Shown here: positions 15,604-24,704 of the stretch, one piece after another
Position numbering within the stretch: position 1 is the stretch's first letter
Layout: every line of letters starts with the position of its first letter
Assembly: GCA_023384355.1 (NCBI GenBank)
Contig: JAHDWL010000025.1
Location: forward strand, 1 to 46,740
DNA from: Anaerolineae bacterium
GTDB taxonomy: Bacteria > Chloroflexota > Anaerolineae > Promineifilales > Promineifilaceae
Direction: 5' to 3'
DNA length: 46,740 bases
The notes under the pieces: generated by a model
Told to the model about the DNA's origin: nothing
What the model saw: only the letters and a program-made list of their open reading frames with translations
Databases searched by the model: none
Program-made: the position numbers and the translations under genes

Positions 15604-15640
15604 ATCATCACGCTGATCCCGGCCTGTCAGCCGTGATGAT
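15604..15640. promoter_or_regulatory. Long inverted repeat upstream of the exported repeat protein
   Basis: ATCATCACG (15604-15612) and CGTGATGAT (15632-15640) are perfect 9-base arms. With one bulge the pairing extends by CTGA/TCAG. It lies 36-72 bases before the ATG at 15568, so it could be a regulator site or a 5' UTR hairpin. Confidence 0.45.
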
Positions 15641-15716
15641 CCATAGCTTACCGCCCAACTGTTCAGAAGTTGTTAAGGAATATTTGGAGATTTGTTAAAA
15701 AAGGGGATAGGATGAA

Positions 15717-15748
15717 AATGCCCGGACTTCCTTCGCTGTCCGGGCATT
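15717..15748 (-). terminator. Rho-independent terminator of ppk1
   Basis: Perfect 11-base arms (15717-15727 and 15738-15748) with a 10-base loop, 6 bases beyond the ppk1 stop. On the minus strand the stem is followed by TTTTC. Confidence 0.85.
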
Positions 15749-15754
15749 AATTTG

Positions 15755-17917
15755 TCAGAAGTACTCGCCTGACGGGGCGCTGCTTTGGCTCAGGAACCAT
15801 TTCTGGCTGTCGAAGAAAGCCCCGTCCCCGTCCAGCAGGTAGCGGCGCGGGATGTAGCGGCCGTCGCTTTGCAGAATGTGGCTCTTGGCAGTGTCGCGGA
15901 GGCAGACGGCCAGGATGTCCTCAACGACATGGCGTTGCATGGCTTCGTCCTCAATCGGGAACAGGACTTCTACGCGCCGATCCAGATTGCGCGGCATCAG
16001 GTCGGCGCTGCCCATGTAGAGAGCCGGCGCGCCGTCGTTATAGAAATAGTAGATGCGCGAATGCTCCAGGAATCGGCCGACGATGCTCATGACCTGGATG
16101 TTCTCGCTGACGCCCTCGACACCCGGACGCAGGCCGCATATGCCGCGAACGATGAGGTCGATTTTCACCCCGGATTGCGACGCCATGTAGAGATTACGGA
16201 TCATCTCGCCGTCGACCAGCGAATTGCACTTGATGATGATCCGTCCTTTGGGGCCGAGGGCTGTCTCGCGCTGGATCATCTCCAGTATCCTCGGCCGAAT
16301 TGATACCGGCGCGACGAGGAACTTGCGAAACTCCTCCTGTCGTGAATAGCCGGTCAGGAAGTTGAACAGATCGCTGGCGTCGTCGGCCAGCAACTCGTTG
16401 TGGCTCATGAAGCCGATGTCGGTGTAGGTACGGGCGGTCACGCTGTTGTAGTTTCCGCTGGATAGATGAACATAGCGCCGGATGCCGTCGCGCTCCCGAC
16501 GGACGATCAGCGTTACTTTGCAATGGGTTTTCAGCCCGATCAACCCGTAGGCCACGTGAACCCCAACGCTTTCCAGCTCCTGCGCCCAGTGGATATTGGT
16601 CTCCTCGTCGAACCGGGCCTTCAGCTCGACGACGGCGGCAACTTGCTTGTTGTTCAGACGCGCCTTCTTCAGCGCCTGCAGGACGGGTGGGTTGTTTCCT
16701 ACCCGGTATAGAGTCGTCTTGATCGCCAGCACGTCGGGGTCATCGGCCGCAGCCTCCAACAAATTGACCACGGGCGAGAAGCTGTCATAGGGATGGTGCA
16801 GCATAATATCGCGTTGCCGCAATACGCTAAAGATGCTGCCGCGAACGTTTTGCAGGGCGAGCGGCGTGCGTGGTGTAAAAGGTTTATCTTTCAGGTCCGG
16901 CCGTTCCAGCCGGTGAAGTTCCCACAGGCTGCTCAATCCCAATGGGCCGTTGGTGGTGTAGACGTCGTAGGAATCGACTCCCAGATTCGAGACCAGTATC
17001 CCGCGTGTTTCCGCGGGCATACTCTCGTCGATCTCCAGCCGGACGACCGTGCCGAAGTGCCGTTGACGCAGGTTTTCCTCCATCATCAGCAACAGATCGT
17101 CTGCTTCCTCCTCTTGCAATTCCATGTCGCTGTTGCGAGTCACCCGGAAAGGATAGGCGGCGACGATCTCCATGCCCGGAAACAGGCGATCGAGGTTGGC
17201 GGCGATCACTTCCTCGGACCAGACGAACTTCTGGACGGCGGGCGTCGATAGCTGGTCTGGATCAAATCGTTTCAGCGGCACCAACCGAGGCAGGGCGGGC
17301 GGCACCTTTACCCGGGCGAAGTGCATGTTGCCGGTTATCGGATCGCGCACCTGGATGGCCAGGTTCAGGCTGAGATTTGAGATGTGGGGGAACGGACGGC
17401 TCGGATCGGATGCGAATGGCGTCAGGACGGGAAAGATCTCGCGCTCGAAATAGGCGCGCAGCTTGTTGCGCTGCGATTTGCTCAACTCCTCATAGCGCAT
17501 GACGTGGATGTTGGCCTCGCCCAACTGGCTGTGCAACTGGTCGCGCCAAATTGTATTGGCTTCGGCGAACAGCTGTGTCAGGGTGCGGTGGATATTGGCT
17601 AATTGCTCGCGCGGCAGCAAGCCGTCGGGGGATACGGTGGTGATCCCCAGCTTGAATTGCTGCTTCAGGCCGGAGACACGTACCATGAAGAACTCGTCCA
17701 TGTTGCTGTGGAAGATGGCCAGGAATTTGACCCTCTCCAGCAACGGATGTTCGGCCTGCGTCTCGTGCAGCACGCGGCGGTTGAATTCGATGCTGCTCAG
17801 CTCGCGATTGATGTACAGGCTCGGATCTTTCAGGTCAATAGCCGGCTTCTTTCCGGCCGATTTCGCCCCTTGGGATTTGCGTGTTTCCTGCACAGGGTCC
17901 GAAGTCTTCTCCATCAT
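15755..17917 (-). CDS. ppk1: Polyphosphate kinase 1
   Basis: A 720-residue PPK1, close to the usual family length. It makes and degrades polyphosphate from ATP. Signature segments: YINRELSSIEFNRRVL at the N-terminus, the HPYDSFSPVVNLL and AIKTTLYRVG segments, the catalytic-His motif HLSSGNYN (HxxxGN), TYTDIGFMS, and RGICGLRPGV near the second His/Arg cluster. I start at the ATG at 17917 (MMEKTSDP) because GGAGA lies 6 bases upstream; the in-frame ATG at 17962 has none. The first 40 residues are low in homology. It is divergent from the CapA-type gene and ends at a strong terminator. Confidence 0.95.
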   Translation of the reverse strand: MMEKTSDPVQETRKSQGAKSAGKKPAIDLKDPSLYINRELSSIEFNRRVLHETQAEHPLLERVKFLAIFHSNMDEFFMVRVSGLKQQFKLGITTVSPDGLLPREQLANIHRTLTQLFAEANTIWRDQLHSQLGEANIHVMRYEELSKSQRNKLRAYFEREIFPVLTPFASDPSRPFPHISNLSLNLAIQVRDPITGNMHFARVKVPPALPRLVPLKRFDPDQLSTPAVQKFVWSEEVIAANLDRLFPGMEIVAAYPFRVTRNSDMELQEEEADDLLLMMEENLRQRHFGTVVRLEIDESMPAETRGILVSNLGVDSYDVYTTNGPLGLSSLWELHRLERPDLKDKPFTPRTPLALQNVRGSIFSVLRQRDIMLHHPYDSFSPVVNLLEAAADDPDVLAIKTTLYRVGNNPPVLQALKKARLNNKQVAAVVELKARFDEETNIHWAQELESVGVHVAYGLIGLKTHCKVTLIVRRERDGIRRYVHLSSGNYNSVTARTYTDIGFMSHNELLADDASDLFNFLTGYSRQEEFRKFLVAPVSIRPRILEMIQRETALGPKGRIIIKCNSLVDGEMIRNLYMASQSGVKIDLIVRGICGLRPGVEGVSENIQVMSIVGRFLEHSRIYYFYNDGAPALYMGSADLMPRNLDRRVEVLFPIEDEAMQRHVVEDILAVCLRDTAKSHILQSDGRYIPRRYLLDGDGAFFDSQKWFLSQSSAPSGEYF

Positions 17918-18055
17918 AGCGTCTCCAGAGTTGCCGAACGCTCCCGACGAGCCGGCGATCAAGGCTGTGTCCAGATTAAATCATGCGCCGACGATCTGCC
18001 AAGTCTGTCCTGGGTCATTAGCCCGTCATTGGAAAGTGCGTTAATCTTTCGTGTG

Positions 18056-19810
18056 ATGCACAGATTTTTATTATACCTTTTTCTCCTGTCTCTGGTAATG
18101 GGGGGGTGCACGCAAGCCCCTGCCGAAGAAGTCCTTCCAACTGTAAAAATACTGGTGCCGCCGACGCCGCCGATCACATCGGACCCCGGACAGGTAGCTG
18201 CGGGACAAGCCGTCATGCCCACGCCGACGCTGGCCGTCGTCGCACCGTCGGAGACCACCGGCTCGGACGTCGTCCCGACGGAAGCAATCGTCCCCCCGCC
18301 CTCACCACCGGTCGCCACGGTCGATCCCTCATCACCGGCTCGATTCACCCTGTCGGCCGTGCCGGGTGTGCCGCCCGCCCTGATCGATGCCGCGCGAGAG
18401 GCGGCTGCCAACAACCCGCAGCAATTCCAGTGGGTCGATCATGATCCGGCAGCGGATGTCTTGCTGACGATCAATGACGGCGCGCCGCTGGCCCATTGGC
18501 TGTACGTCGTCGCTGCGCCGTTCGCTACGGTGACCGACGGGACCACCTGGCCGGCAGTCACTGCCGGGTGGTCGTCCGGCACGTCAGAATTGGGCACCCT
18601 GTTCGTCGACCCGGATACCTCGGCCGCGCTCACGGCCGTTTGGGGGCCGTCGGCCGGCGCTCACGTGGTTGAAGATGATTTCATCGGCACAGTGTGGGCC
18701 GCGCGTCCCTCGTGGATCATCGTCCCGTTCGAGAACCTGCGACCGGAGTGGAAGGTTGTGCGACTCGACGGCCGCTCGCCGTTAACACATGATTTTGTCA
18801 GTGACGGTTACCCTTTGGCGCTGCCGATGACCGTCAGGGGGGATCAGGCAGCGGTCGACGCCTTCCTGGGCCATTGGGCCGGGCCGTCCACCAACCGCGA
18901 TCCAGCACGGTTGACGCGCGTGGCCATGAGTGGCGTGACGGCTCTCGTCCGGGCGACGGCGGCGCAGATGGAACAAAGGGGTATCCTCTGGCCGGGCGAG
19001 GAAGTGGCCGCCGTATTGCAATCGGCCGACGTCGCCCATATCAGCAACGAGGTCTCTTTCGCCGCCGATTGCCCTTACCCCGATGCGTATGGCGATACCA
19101 CATTTTGCTCCCGCGACCCCTATTTCGAACTTATCAAACATCTGGGCATTGACGTGATTGAGCTGACGGGCAATCATCTGAACGATTATGGTCGCGAGCC
19201 GCTGTCGCGCACCATCGATATGTACGAGGCGGCGGGCATGAAGTGGTTCGGCGGCGGCCGTAATCTAGCCGACGCAACCCAGCCGGCCATTTTCGAGCAC
19301 AACGGCAACCGCATTGCTTTCGTCGGCTGCAATCCGGTTGGCCCCGCCAACGACTGGGCTTTGGCTGACGCCGCTGGATCGCGTCCTTGCGGTGACGACA
19401 TGATGGCCCAGATCGCCCAGTTGCGCAGCGAGGGTTATATCGTCATCGCCACGCTCCAATATAACGAGCATTATGTCTACTATGCTCCGCCGGATCAGCG
19501 GGCCGCTTTCTCGGCGCTGGCCGCGGCCGGGGCTTCTATCGTCTCCGGCAGTCAGGCCCATCACGCGCAGGGATTCGCCTTCGAGGGGGACACCTTCATC
19601 CATTACGGCCCGGGGAACCTCTTCTTTGACCAGATGGATATGATGGGCACGCGCCAAACGTTTGTCGACACCTACGTGCTGTACGACGGCCGGCCCATCG
19701 GGGTGGAGTTATGGACCGGGTTGATCGAGAACTGGGCCAGGCCGCGGCTGATGACGCCGGAAGAGCGCGCCGAACTTCTGCAAACCGTTTTCCAGGCAAG
19801 CGGCTGGTAG
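18056..19810 (+). CDS. CapA/PgsA-type metallophosphatase-fold lipoprotein
   Basis: A 584-residue lipoprotein with lipobox Cys18 (LVMGGC) and a Pro/Thr-rich linker to about residue 100. Residues about 100-280 form a domain I do not recognise. The C-terminal 300 residues are the CapA domain of the poly-gamma-glutamate/capsule family: ADVAHISNEVSF, IELTGNHLNDYG, FVGCNP, GSQAHHAQGF and HYGPGNLFFDQ. CapA-like proteins are exported, and act in capsule or cell-envelope polymer assembly. I place the start at 18056, where the signal peptide begins; the frame is open upstream to 17603 but that part is antisense to ppk1. No CapB/CapC genes are adjacent. Confidence 0.85.
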   Translation: MHRFLLYLFLLSLVMGGCTQAPAEEVLPTVKILVPPTPPITSDPGQVAAGQAVMPTPTLAVVAPSETTGSDVVPTEAIVPPPSPPVATVDPSSPARFTLSAVPGVPPALIDAAREAAANNPQQFQWVDHDPAADVLLTINDGAPLAHWLYVVAAPFATVTDGTTWPAVTAGWSSGTSELGTLFVDPDTSAALTAVWGPSAGAHVVEDDFIGTVWAARPSWIIVPFENLRPEWKVVRLDGRSPLTHDFVSDGYPLALPMTVRGDQAAVDAFLGHWAGPSTNRDPARLTRVAMSGVTALVRATAAQMEQRGILWPGEEVAAVLQSADVAHISNEVSFAADCPYPDAYGDTTFCSRDPYFELIKHLGIDVIELTGNHLNDYGREPLSRTIDMYEAAGMKWFGGGRNLADATQPAIFEHNGNRIAFVGCNPVGPANDWALADAAGSRPCGDDMMAQIAQLRSEGYIVIATLQYNEHYVYYAPPDQRAAFSALAAAGASIVSGSQAHHAQGFAFEGDTFIHYGPGNLFFDQMDMMGTRQTFVDTYVLYDGRPIGVELWTGLIENWARPRLMTPEERAELLQTVFQASGW

Positions 19811-19851
19811 CCGCGGCGCAGCTCTCCCCGCAAGCTGACGGCTGATCCGTT

Positions 19852-20382
19852 TTACGAGCGCCGACCGGATCGCCGTGCCGCCAGCAACAACAGGGGCAAG
19901 CCAACTGCTACAACGACAATACCCGCCAGCCACCACCTCAGACCGGATGAGGTCTCCCCGTCGCTGGACGCTGGGGTGGCATTCGTCGCCGGCTCGACGA
20001 CCGCCGAGTCCTGAGCAGCCTGGCCGACGCTGAACGTGTAGCTGCCCTTGATCTCGTGGCCGTCCACCGATGCGGCCGACCACTGAACGGAGTAGACCCC
20101 CGGCTCCAGCGCGGGTACGGGCGTATAGACCTGTTCGGGAACTGCGGGGTTGAATTGGGTGACGAGACCCTCGACAGCCTGAAAGTCCTCGGTCAGCAGG
20201 ACGATTTGGCTGGACTCGGCGACTGGCTCGCTGAAGGTCAGGCGAATCTCGGCCGGGGACTCCGCCAGTTGCGCGCCGGGGGCAGGCTCGGCGCTGACCA
20301 GCTCGGTGTGCGCAAAAACCGGGGAACCAAATGCCGCCAGCGCCAGACAGCAAACAAGTATAGCTATATGTTTCAAGGTCAT
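19852..20382 (-). CDS. CopC-domain copper-binding membrane protein
   Basis: A 176-residue exported protein. A signal peptide ends near VFA-HTEL, leaving His25 as the mature N-terminus. With the Asp and His of the VDGH motif this makes the Cu(II) site known from CopC. The CopC beta-barrel follows (SAEPAPGAQL, RLTFSEPV, GSYTFSV), then a linker and a C-terminal TM helix (about 148-168) ending in a basic tail. GGAG lies directly against the ATG at 20382 (spacing 0), whereas the TTG two codons later (20376) has a 6-base spacing, so the TTG may be the true start. It follows the thioredoxin-like lipoprotein by 7 bases, an operon suggestive of copper delivery or redox handling outside the cell. Confidence 0.88.
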   Translation of the reverse strand: MTLKHIAILVCCLALAAFGSPVFAHTELVSAEPAPGAQLAESPAEIRLTFSEPVAESSQIVLLTEDFQAVEGLVTQFNPAVPEQVYTPVPALEPGVYSVQWSAASVDGHEIKGSYTFSVGQAAQDSAVVEPATNATPASSDGETSSGLRWWLAGIVVVAVGLPLLLLAARRSGRRS

Positions 20383-20389
20383 CTCCGGA

Positions 20390-21247
20390 TTATAAGAGCG
20401 GTTGCAATGATGCCAACAACTCGGCCGGCGATAACGGCCCGCTGAACCGGGCGACGACTTGTCCTTCGCCGTCGAGCACGAACACCCACGGCTCCGTGTC
20501 AAGCCCCCATTCGGCCATCTCCTTGACGACGGTCATCTTCTGGAAGTCGTCGTATACCTCGATGTGGATGTAGTTGACCGCGTCGCCTGTCTCGGCCCGG
20601 GCGGTTTCCAGACTGTCGAGAACGGGGGCGCACCACTTGGTCTGACAGAAAGCGGGGGTCAGGAAACCGACGACAGTCGGCCGCCCGGTAGCTATGGCCT
20701 CGGCTACAGTCATCTGGTAAAGCGCCGGGTCGGGATCGTTGGCCGACGTGAGCAGCGAGATGTCCGGCTCGGTCGCCAGCGTGCGATTCTCGCTGGCCGG
20801 GGCGAGTGTGCCGATCGCGGGCGATTTGCTGTCCGGCTGCACCTCGACAACGAAATCGGCGCGTGTTGTGCTGCCGTCGGCCCGCTCGATCTCGGCAATC
20901 ATCCCCCAGTAACCGGGCTTCTTCAATTGGGGATAGATGGTCCAGTAGGGCACTTCGTAGTCCGCGTAACCGGTCGCTTCGCCACTCCAGGCCGGGGCCA
21001 TATCTGTCGCCGTGAGGTCTTCACCCAGCTCGATAGCGCTGACGACCACACGGTTGATATCCTCCGCGGCCTTGTCGCCGTCGAAGACGGCGAAGGAGAC
21101 GCGCGGCTCGCCGACGGCGAAATCCGCGCTGACCAGGACAATTTGCAGAGGGGATGCAGTGGCGACCGGCTTTTCCACCGGGGCGGCCGATGAGCAGCCG
21201 GCCAGGAGGATGGCAAGCAGGCCGAAAAAGAGATATCTATGACTCAT
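20390..21247 (-). CDS. Thioredoxin-fold lipoprotein
   Basis: A 285-residue lipoprotein (LLAGC, Cys18). An N-terminal immunoglobulin-like region spans about 35-160. The C-terminal half is a thioredoxin-like domain: GRPTVVGFLTPAFC, a Cys-x4-Cys pair (CQTKWC) instead of CxxC, EVYDDF, and WVFVLDGEGQVVARFSG. Proteins of this type reduce disulfides or help assemble metal centres on the outside of the membrane. The ATG at 21247 is preceded by GGAAG. The gene is 7 bases upstream of the CopC gene and almost surely cotranscribed; a role in copper-centre (cytochrome oxidase) maturation is an inference. Confidence 0.82.
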   Translation of the reverse strand: MSHRYLFFGLLAILLAGCSSAAPVEKPVATASPLQIVLVSADFAVGEPRVSFAVFDGDKAAEDINRVVVSAIELGEDLTATDMAPAWSGEATGYADYEVPYWTIYPQLKKPGYWGMIAEIERADGSTTRADFVVEVQPDSKSPAIGTLAPASENRTLATEPDISLLTSANDPDPALYQMTVAEAIATGRPTVVGFLTPAFCQTKWCAPVLDSLETARAETGDAVNYIHIEVYDDFQKMTVVKEMAEWGLDTEPWVFVLDGEGQVVARFSGPLSPAELLASLQPLL

Positions 21248-21347
21248 TGATTCGATCTTCCGTAAAGTTGACAAAGATTGAGCCGATTCTAGCAGAAATC
21301 GCGTGCAGCGAAGGCCCAATTGTCATTCTCTCAGACTGTTAAAAAGT

Positions 21348-21377
21348 TTGCGCGCCAGTTGCCGGGCATGGTAAAAT
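21348..21377 (+). promoter_or_regulatory. Likely promoter of tRNA-Lys
   Basis: TTGCGC (21348-21353) and TAAAAT (21372-21377) are 18 bases apart, ending 21 bases before the tRNA 5' end. Confidence 0.5.
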
Positions 21378-21398
21378 GCAGCCGCGCTTTGGTTTGAA

Positions 21399-21470
21399 GG
21401 CCCTGTAGCTCAACGGCAGAGCAGTTGACTCTTAATCAATTGGTTAGAGGTTCGAATCCTCTCAGGGTCA
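21399..21470 (+). tRNA. tRNA-Lys (anticodon CTT)
   Basis: A complete 72-base cloverleaf. The 7-bp acceptor stem (GGCCCTG with CAGGGTC, one G-T) has discriminator A. The D stem is GCTC/GAGC. The anticodon stem GTTGA/TCAAT encloses loop CTCTTAA, giving anticodon CTT for AAG codons. The T stem AGAGG/CCTCT encloses TTCGAAT. CCA is not encoded. Confidence 0.97.
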
Positions 21471-21481
21471 TGACAGGAATT

Positions 21482-21512
21482 AAAGCCGGCTCTCATCAGG
21501 AGCCGGCTTTTT
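21482..21512 (+). terminator. Rho-independent terminator after tRNA-Lys
   Basis: Perfect 11-base arms (21482-21492, 21500-21510) with a 7-base loop, and a T-run of five at 21508-21512. It lies 11 bases before the end of the convergent cyclase gene and may serve both strands. Confidence 0.9.
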
Positions 21513-21522
21513 ATATGACTGG

Positions 21523-24500
21523 TCAGCGTGGGATCGGGATCAGCCGCGCCTCGTCCCGCCGTCCTTGCCGGTTCAGAACCTCGACCAGTAATTTGTAAGT
21601 CTCGCCAAGGTGAATCCAGTTGCCGAGCCGTTGGCGATCCTCGGCGACGGCAATAACCTGGCGCAATGTGGCTTCGGCGGCCGCAAAATCACCACGGCCG
21701 AGCAACACCTCGCCCATCGCCAATCTACAGCCCAGACGTAGATGATGATTGCCCGTTGTCTCAGCCAGTGCGGCCGCTTCCTCTAGCAAGGCCATCGCCT
21801 GGCGTGGCTCATCGATGCGGCCGGCAGCCACGCCCAAAAGTCGCAGGGTCTCAACTACAATGTATGGGTTCGCGGCTGGCCGTTGCATCTCCAGCGCCTG
21901 TTCGAGCGTTGCCCAGGCGGCATGATTCAGGCCTTGCTCCAGATAGAATTCACCTAACCTGGCCAAGGCAAACCCCGCGTCGATGGCCTCGTCCTGTTCC
22001 GCCAGCGATTGGGCCAGATCAGTTAACTCGTCGATGGCCGCTTGCCGGGCCTGGGTATCATCGGCGAAGGTCGCCGCCAGCGCCAGCCCGCGAGCCATGC
22101 CGCGTGGCGCGTCCAGTGTCCGCCCGCGCTCCAGCGCCTGCCATATAGCTGCCTGGGCTTCGCGATTGTCACCCATGCGTCCGACGGTCTCACCCCGCAC
22201 CAGTTGGGCCAGAGCCAGGTCCATGTCGGCTCCGGTCAGATGCGCCAGTTGCTCGGCTTGCTCGGCCGCGGCCGCCGCATCCGTATAATTCCCCAGTTCC
22301 AGGTGGATGGTTGCCCGGGCTATCTCGGCGCGCGCCTGGCCGAGGAGATTACCGTCCAGTTCAGCGCCGGTATACATCGAGCGATAGACTTCCAGCGCTT
22401 CGATCATGCGGCCTTGCTGTTGCAGTATTCGCCCCAGGCGATTCTGGACGGACAGGCGCATATCGAGATATTGGGGCAGATCGCTAAGCAACTCCAGAAC
22501 CTTGCGATAGGAATTGATCGCGCCGGCGGGTTTGTATTGCTCGGCCGCGATGTCGGCCGCCAGTTCATACATTCGGGCTGCGTCGGCCGGACGACCGGCC
22601 TGCTCGTAATGCTGCGCGATAGGCGCGGCATACTCTCCGATCCGATCTCCCACCTGGGATTCCAGCCAGCGCACGGCCTGGAGATGAAAGCCGGGCCGGT
22701 CGCGCAGCAGGACGCTCTCGTAGGCAACCTCACGCAGGACGGCATGGCGAAAGAAGTAAGCCTGATCGCCGGTGAAGGTAGGCACGGTGGAGCGAACGAT
22801 CATGTCGCGGCGCTCCAGCGCCGCCAGAGCGGCCGCGACTTGCTCTCCGGTGAAGGGAAAACGGGCCGCCCGGTTGATCTGCTGCAGAGCGCCGGCCCAG
22901 AACTCGTCGCCCACGACGGCCGCCTGCTGCAAGGTAACACGTTCGACTTCCGGCAATCGATCGAGGCGCGCCTGCAACACGCCGGTCAGGGTGGCCGGCA
23001 CTCGCAATCGGGTGAGCTCCTGTGGTCGAAGATACCAGCCGGATTCATCGGCGACAATAACGCCGTCATCGATGAGAACACGGACAAGCTCTACGACGTA
23101 GAACGGATTGCCTGCTGCCGAACGGACGATGAGGTCCGACAGTGCGGGAGGGACTTGCGGCAGCTTGTGAAGGATGCTGAGCACGAGGCGATGACTCTCT
23201 GTTTCGTCGAGCGGTCGCAGGGGCAATGATACCGCACCGGACACCCCCTCTCCCGGCCAGTCTGTTCGCCTGTCGCGCAAAGTTGGTCGGGCCATGCATA
23301 ACATCAACAGGGGGAGTTCGCCGGCAGCCGATGCGAGTTTTTCGAGGACAGCGAGCGAATCCTCATCCGCCCAGTGTATATCTTCCAGAAAGATGAGTGT
23401 GACCGCGGAATGACGAATCACACTCGTGAGATAGTCGATGATGATCGCCACGGCTCTGGTGCGGGATTCGGCCGTGTCCCGCTGACCGGGCAGCTGGGTC
23501 GTTATTGAGGATGTCCCCAGGCCGACAAGTTTGCTTATCGCGCGCGCCCTTTCGCGCAATTCCTTCTTCGTAAACCTCTCGCGGATGTCGATCTGGGTGG
23601 CTGCCAGGCCGCCCATGATTTTTTCCTCGATCGAGCCGGCGCGGTCGCTTTCCTCGATCGCGAAGTGGCGGATGAAGAAATCGCGCAGGAAGCTGAACGG
23701 AACGGCGCCCAGGCGCTGATCGGTTCTGGCCTGAAAGATTGTCACCTTGAACGGGTAGTCGCTCAGGTGCCGGTGAAACTCGGCCACAAGGCGGGATTTG
23801 CCCACTCCCGCGTCGCCGATGATGGTAACCACGTTGCCGCGTCCCTCCTGGGCCGCCCGATTCAGAAGATGCCGCAGCAGGTCCATCTCCGTTTCCCGTC
23901 CGACCATCGGTACCTGGACGCCGCCGATGCCATCGTACATGGGAAAGAAGAGACGGGGTAACGCGCCGGCGATGCGATAGACCAAGACCGGGGTCTGCCG
24001 ACCTTTAATGCTGACGTCGCCCAAGGTCTCGACGCGAAACAGCTTGCGTACGAGACGATAGGTATCGTGAGAAATATAGATACCGGATTCGCGGGCGGCT
24101 TCCTTCAACCGGCTGGCGACGTTGACAGCGTCGCCGATAGCGGTTTGCCATGCGTCGGACCCGACCTGGCCCAGCAAAACCTGGCCAGTGTTGATCCCGA
24201 TGCGTATGACGGCTTGTTGTTCAGGGCCGGCCGGACCTGTTTCCACTTGCGCCTGATGAGCGGCCAGAAACTCGGACACCTGCTCGCGCATAGTCATGGC
24301 GCACAAAATGGCCCGTTCAGGATCGTTCTCGCGGGCAATCGGCGTTCCAAAGATGCCCATGATGACGTCACCCATGTGCTTGTCGACTACACCCCCGTAA
24401 TAAAGGATCGTCTCGTCCAGCTGCTGCCAGAGCAGGTCGATCTGCCGAAGTCGGGATGTGTTCTGGGTTGTGCTCGCCAGTTGGGTGAAGCCGTCGATGG

Positions 24501-24693
24501 CGGCGAACAGGATCGTGACTTGTTTGCGCTGCTCGTCCGCGGCATCGGGGTTGCGCGCCTCGCTCGACGACGGCAAGGATGCCAGGCGTTCCTCCAGGAC
24601 GGCCACGGCCGTGACGACGGTCGCCTCTCCGAACTGGTGGCCTTGATCGGCAATGAGCGCAAGAGCGTCCTGAAGCTGCTTCCGGTCAACCAT
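21523..24693 (-). CDS. Class III cyclase domain - AAA ATPase - TPR regulator, C2-like (protein A)
   Basis: A 1056-residue cytoplasmic protein: N-terminal helical region (1-45), class III nucleotide cyclase domain (about 58-240), AAA/STAND-type ATPase (about 260-560) and TPR-like helices to the C-terminus. The ATPase has Walker A GDAGVGKS (293-300) and Walker B LED ending at Asp438. In the cyclase domain the first metal Asp is replaced by Ala65 (ILFAAIDGFT). The second metal Asp109, substrate Lys105 (DKHMGD), Thr184 (class IIIb position), and transition-state Asn191 and Arg195 are present. A homodimer should therefore be weak or inactive. It starts 11 bases after the stop of its paralogue (24705-26876), which has the complementary defects, suggesting a shared heterodimeric site. 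Confidence 0.9.
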   Translation of the reverse strand: MVDRKQLQDALALIADQGHQFGEATVVTAVAVLEERLASLPSSSEARNPDAADEQRKQVTILFAAIDGFTQLASTTQNTSRLRQIDLLWQQLDETILYYGGVVDKHMGDVIMGIFGTPIARENDPERAILCAMTMREQVSEFLAAHQAQVETGPAGPEQQAVIRIGINTGQVLLGQVGSDAWQTAIGDAVNVASRLKEAARESGIYISHDTYRLVRKLFRVETLGDVSIKGRQTPVLVYRIAGALPRLFFPMYDGIGGVQVPMVGRETEMDLLRHLLNRAAQEGRGNVVTIIGDAGVGKSRLVAEFHRHLSDYPFKVTIFQARTDQRLGAVPFSFLRDFFIRHFAIEESDRAGSIEEKIMGGLAATQIDIRERFTKKELRERARAISKLVGLGTSSITTQLPGQRDTAESRTRAVAIIIDYLTSVIRHSAVTLIFLEDIHWADEDSLAVLEKLASAAGELPLLMLCMARPTLRDRRTDWPGEGVSGAVSLPLRPLDETESHRLVLSILHKLPQVPPALSDLIVRSAAGNPFYVVELVRVLIDDGVIVADESGWYLRPQELTRLRVPATLTGVLQARLDRLPEVERVTLQQAAVVGDEFWAGALQQINRAARFPFTGEQVAAALAALERRDMIVRSTVPTFTGDQAYFFRHAVLREVAYESVLLRDRPGFHLQAVRWLESQVGDRIGEYAAPIAQHYEQAGRPADAARMYELAADIAAEQYKPAGAINSYRKVLELLSDLPQYLDMRLSVQNRLGRILQQQGRMIEALEVYRSMYTGAELDGNLLGQARAEIARATIHLELGNYTDAAAAAEQAEQLAHLTGADMDLALAQLVRGETVGRMGDNREAQAAIWQALERGRTLDAPRGMARGLALAATFADDTQARQAAIDELTDLAQSLAEQDEAIDAGFALARLGEFYLEQGLNHAAWATLEQALEMQRPAANPYIVVETLRLLGVAAGRIDEPRQAMALLEEAAALAETTGNHHLRLGCRLAMGEVLLGRGDFAAAEATLRQVIAVAEDRQRLGNWIHLGETYKLLVEVLNRQGRRDEARLIPIPR

Positions 24694-24704
24694 ATGCGCC
24701 AGAC

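Noticed and set aside
17603-18055. N-terminal extension of the CapA-type protein
   Set aside because: This part is antisense to ppk1 and its upstream region. The signal peptide and lipobox begin at 18056.
22042-23229. A 395-codon plus-strand frame inside the cyclase protein A gene
   Set aside because: Antisense to the ATPase/TPR region, composition typical of a shadow frame, no known domain.
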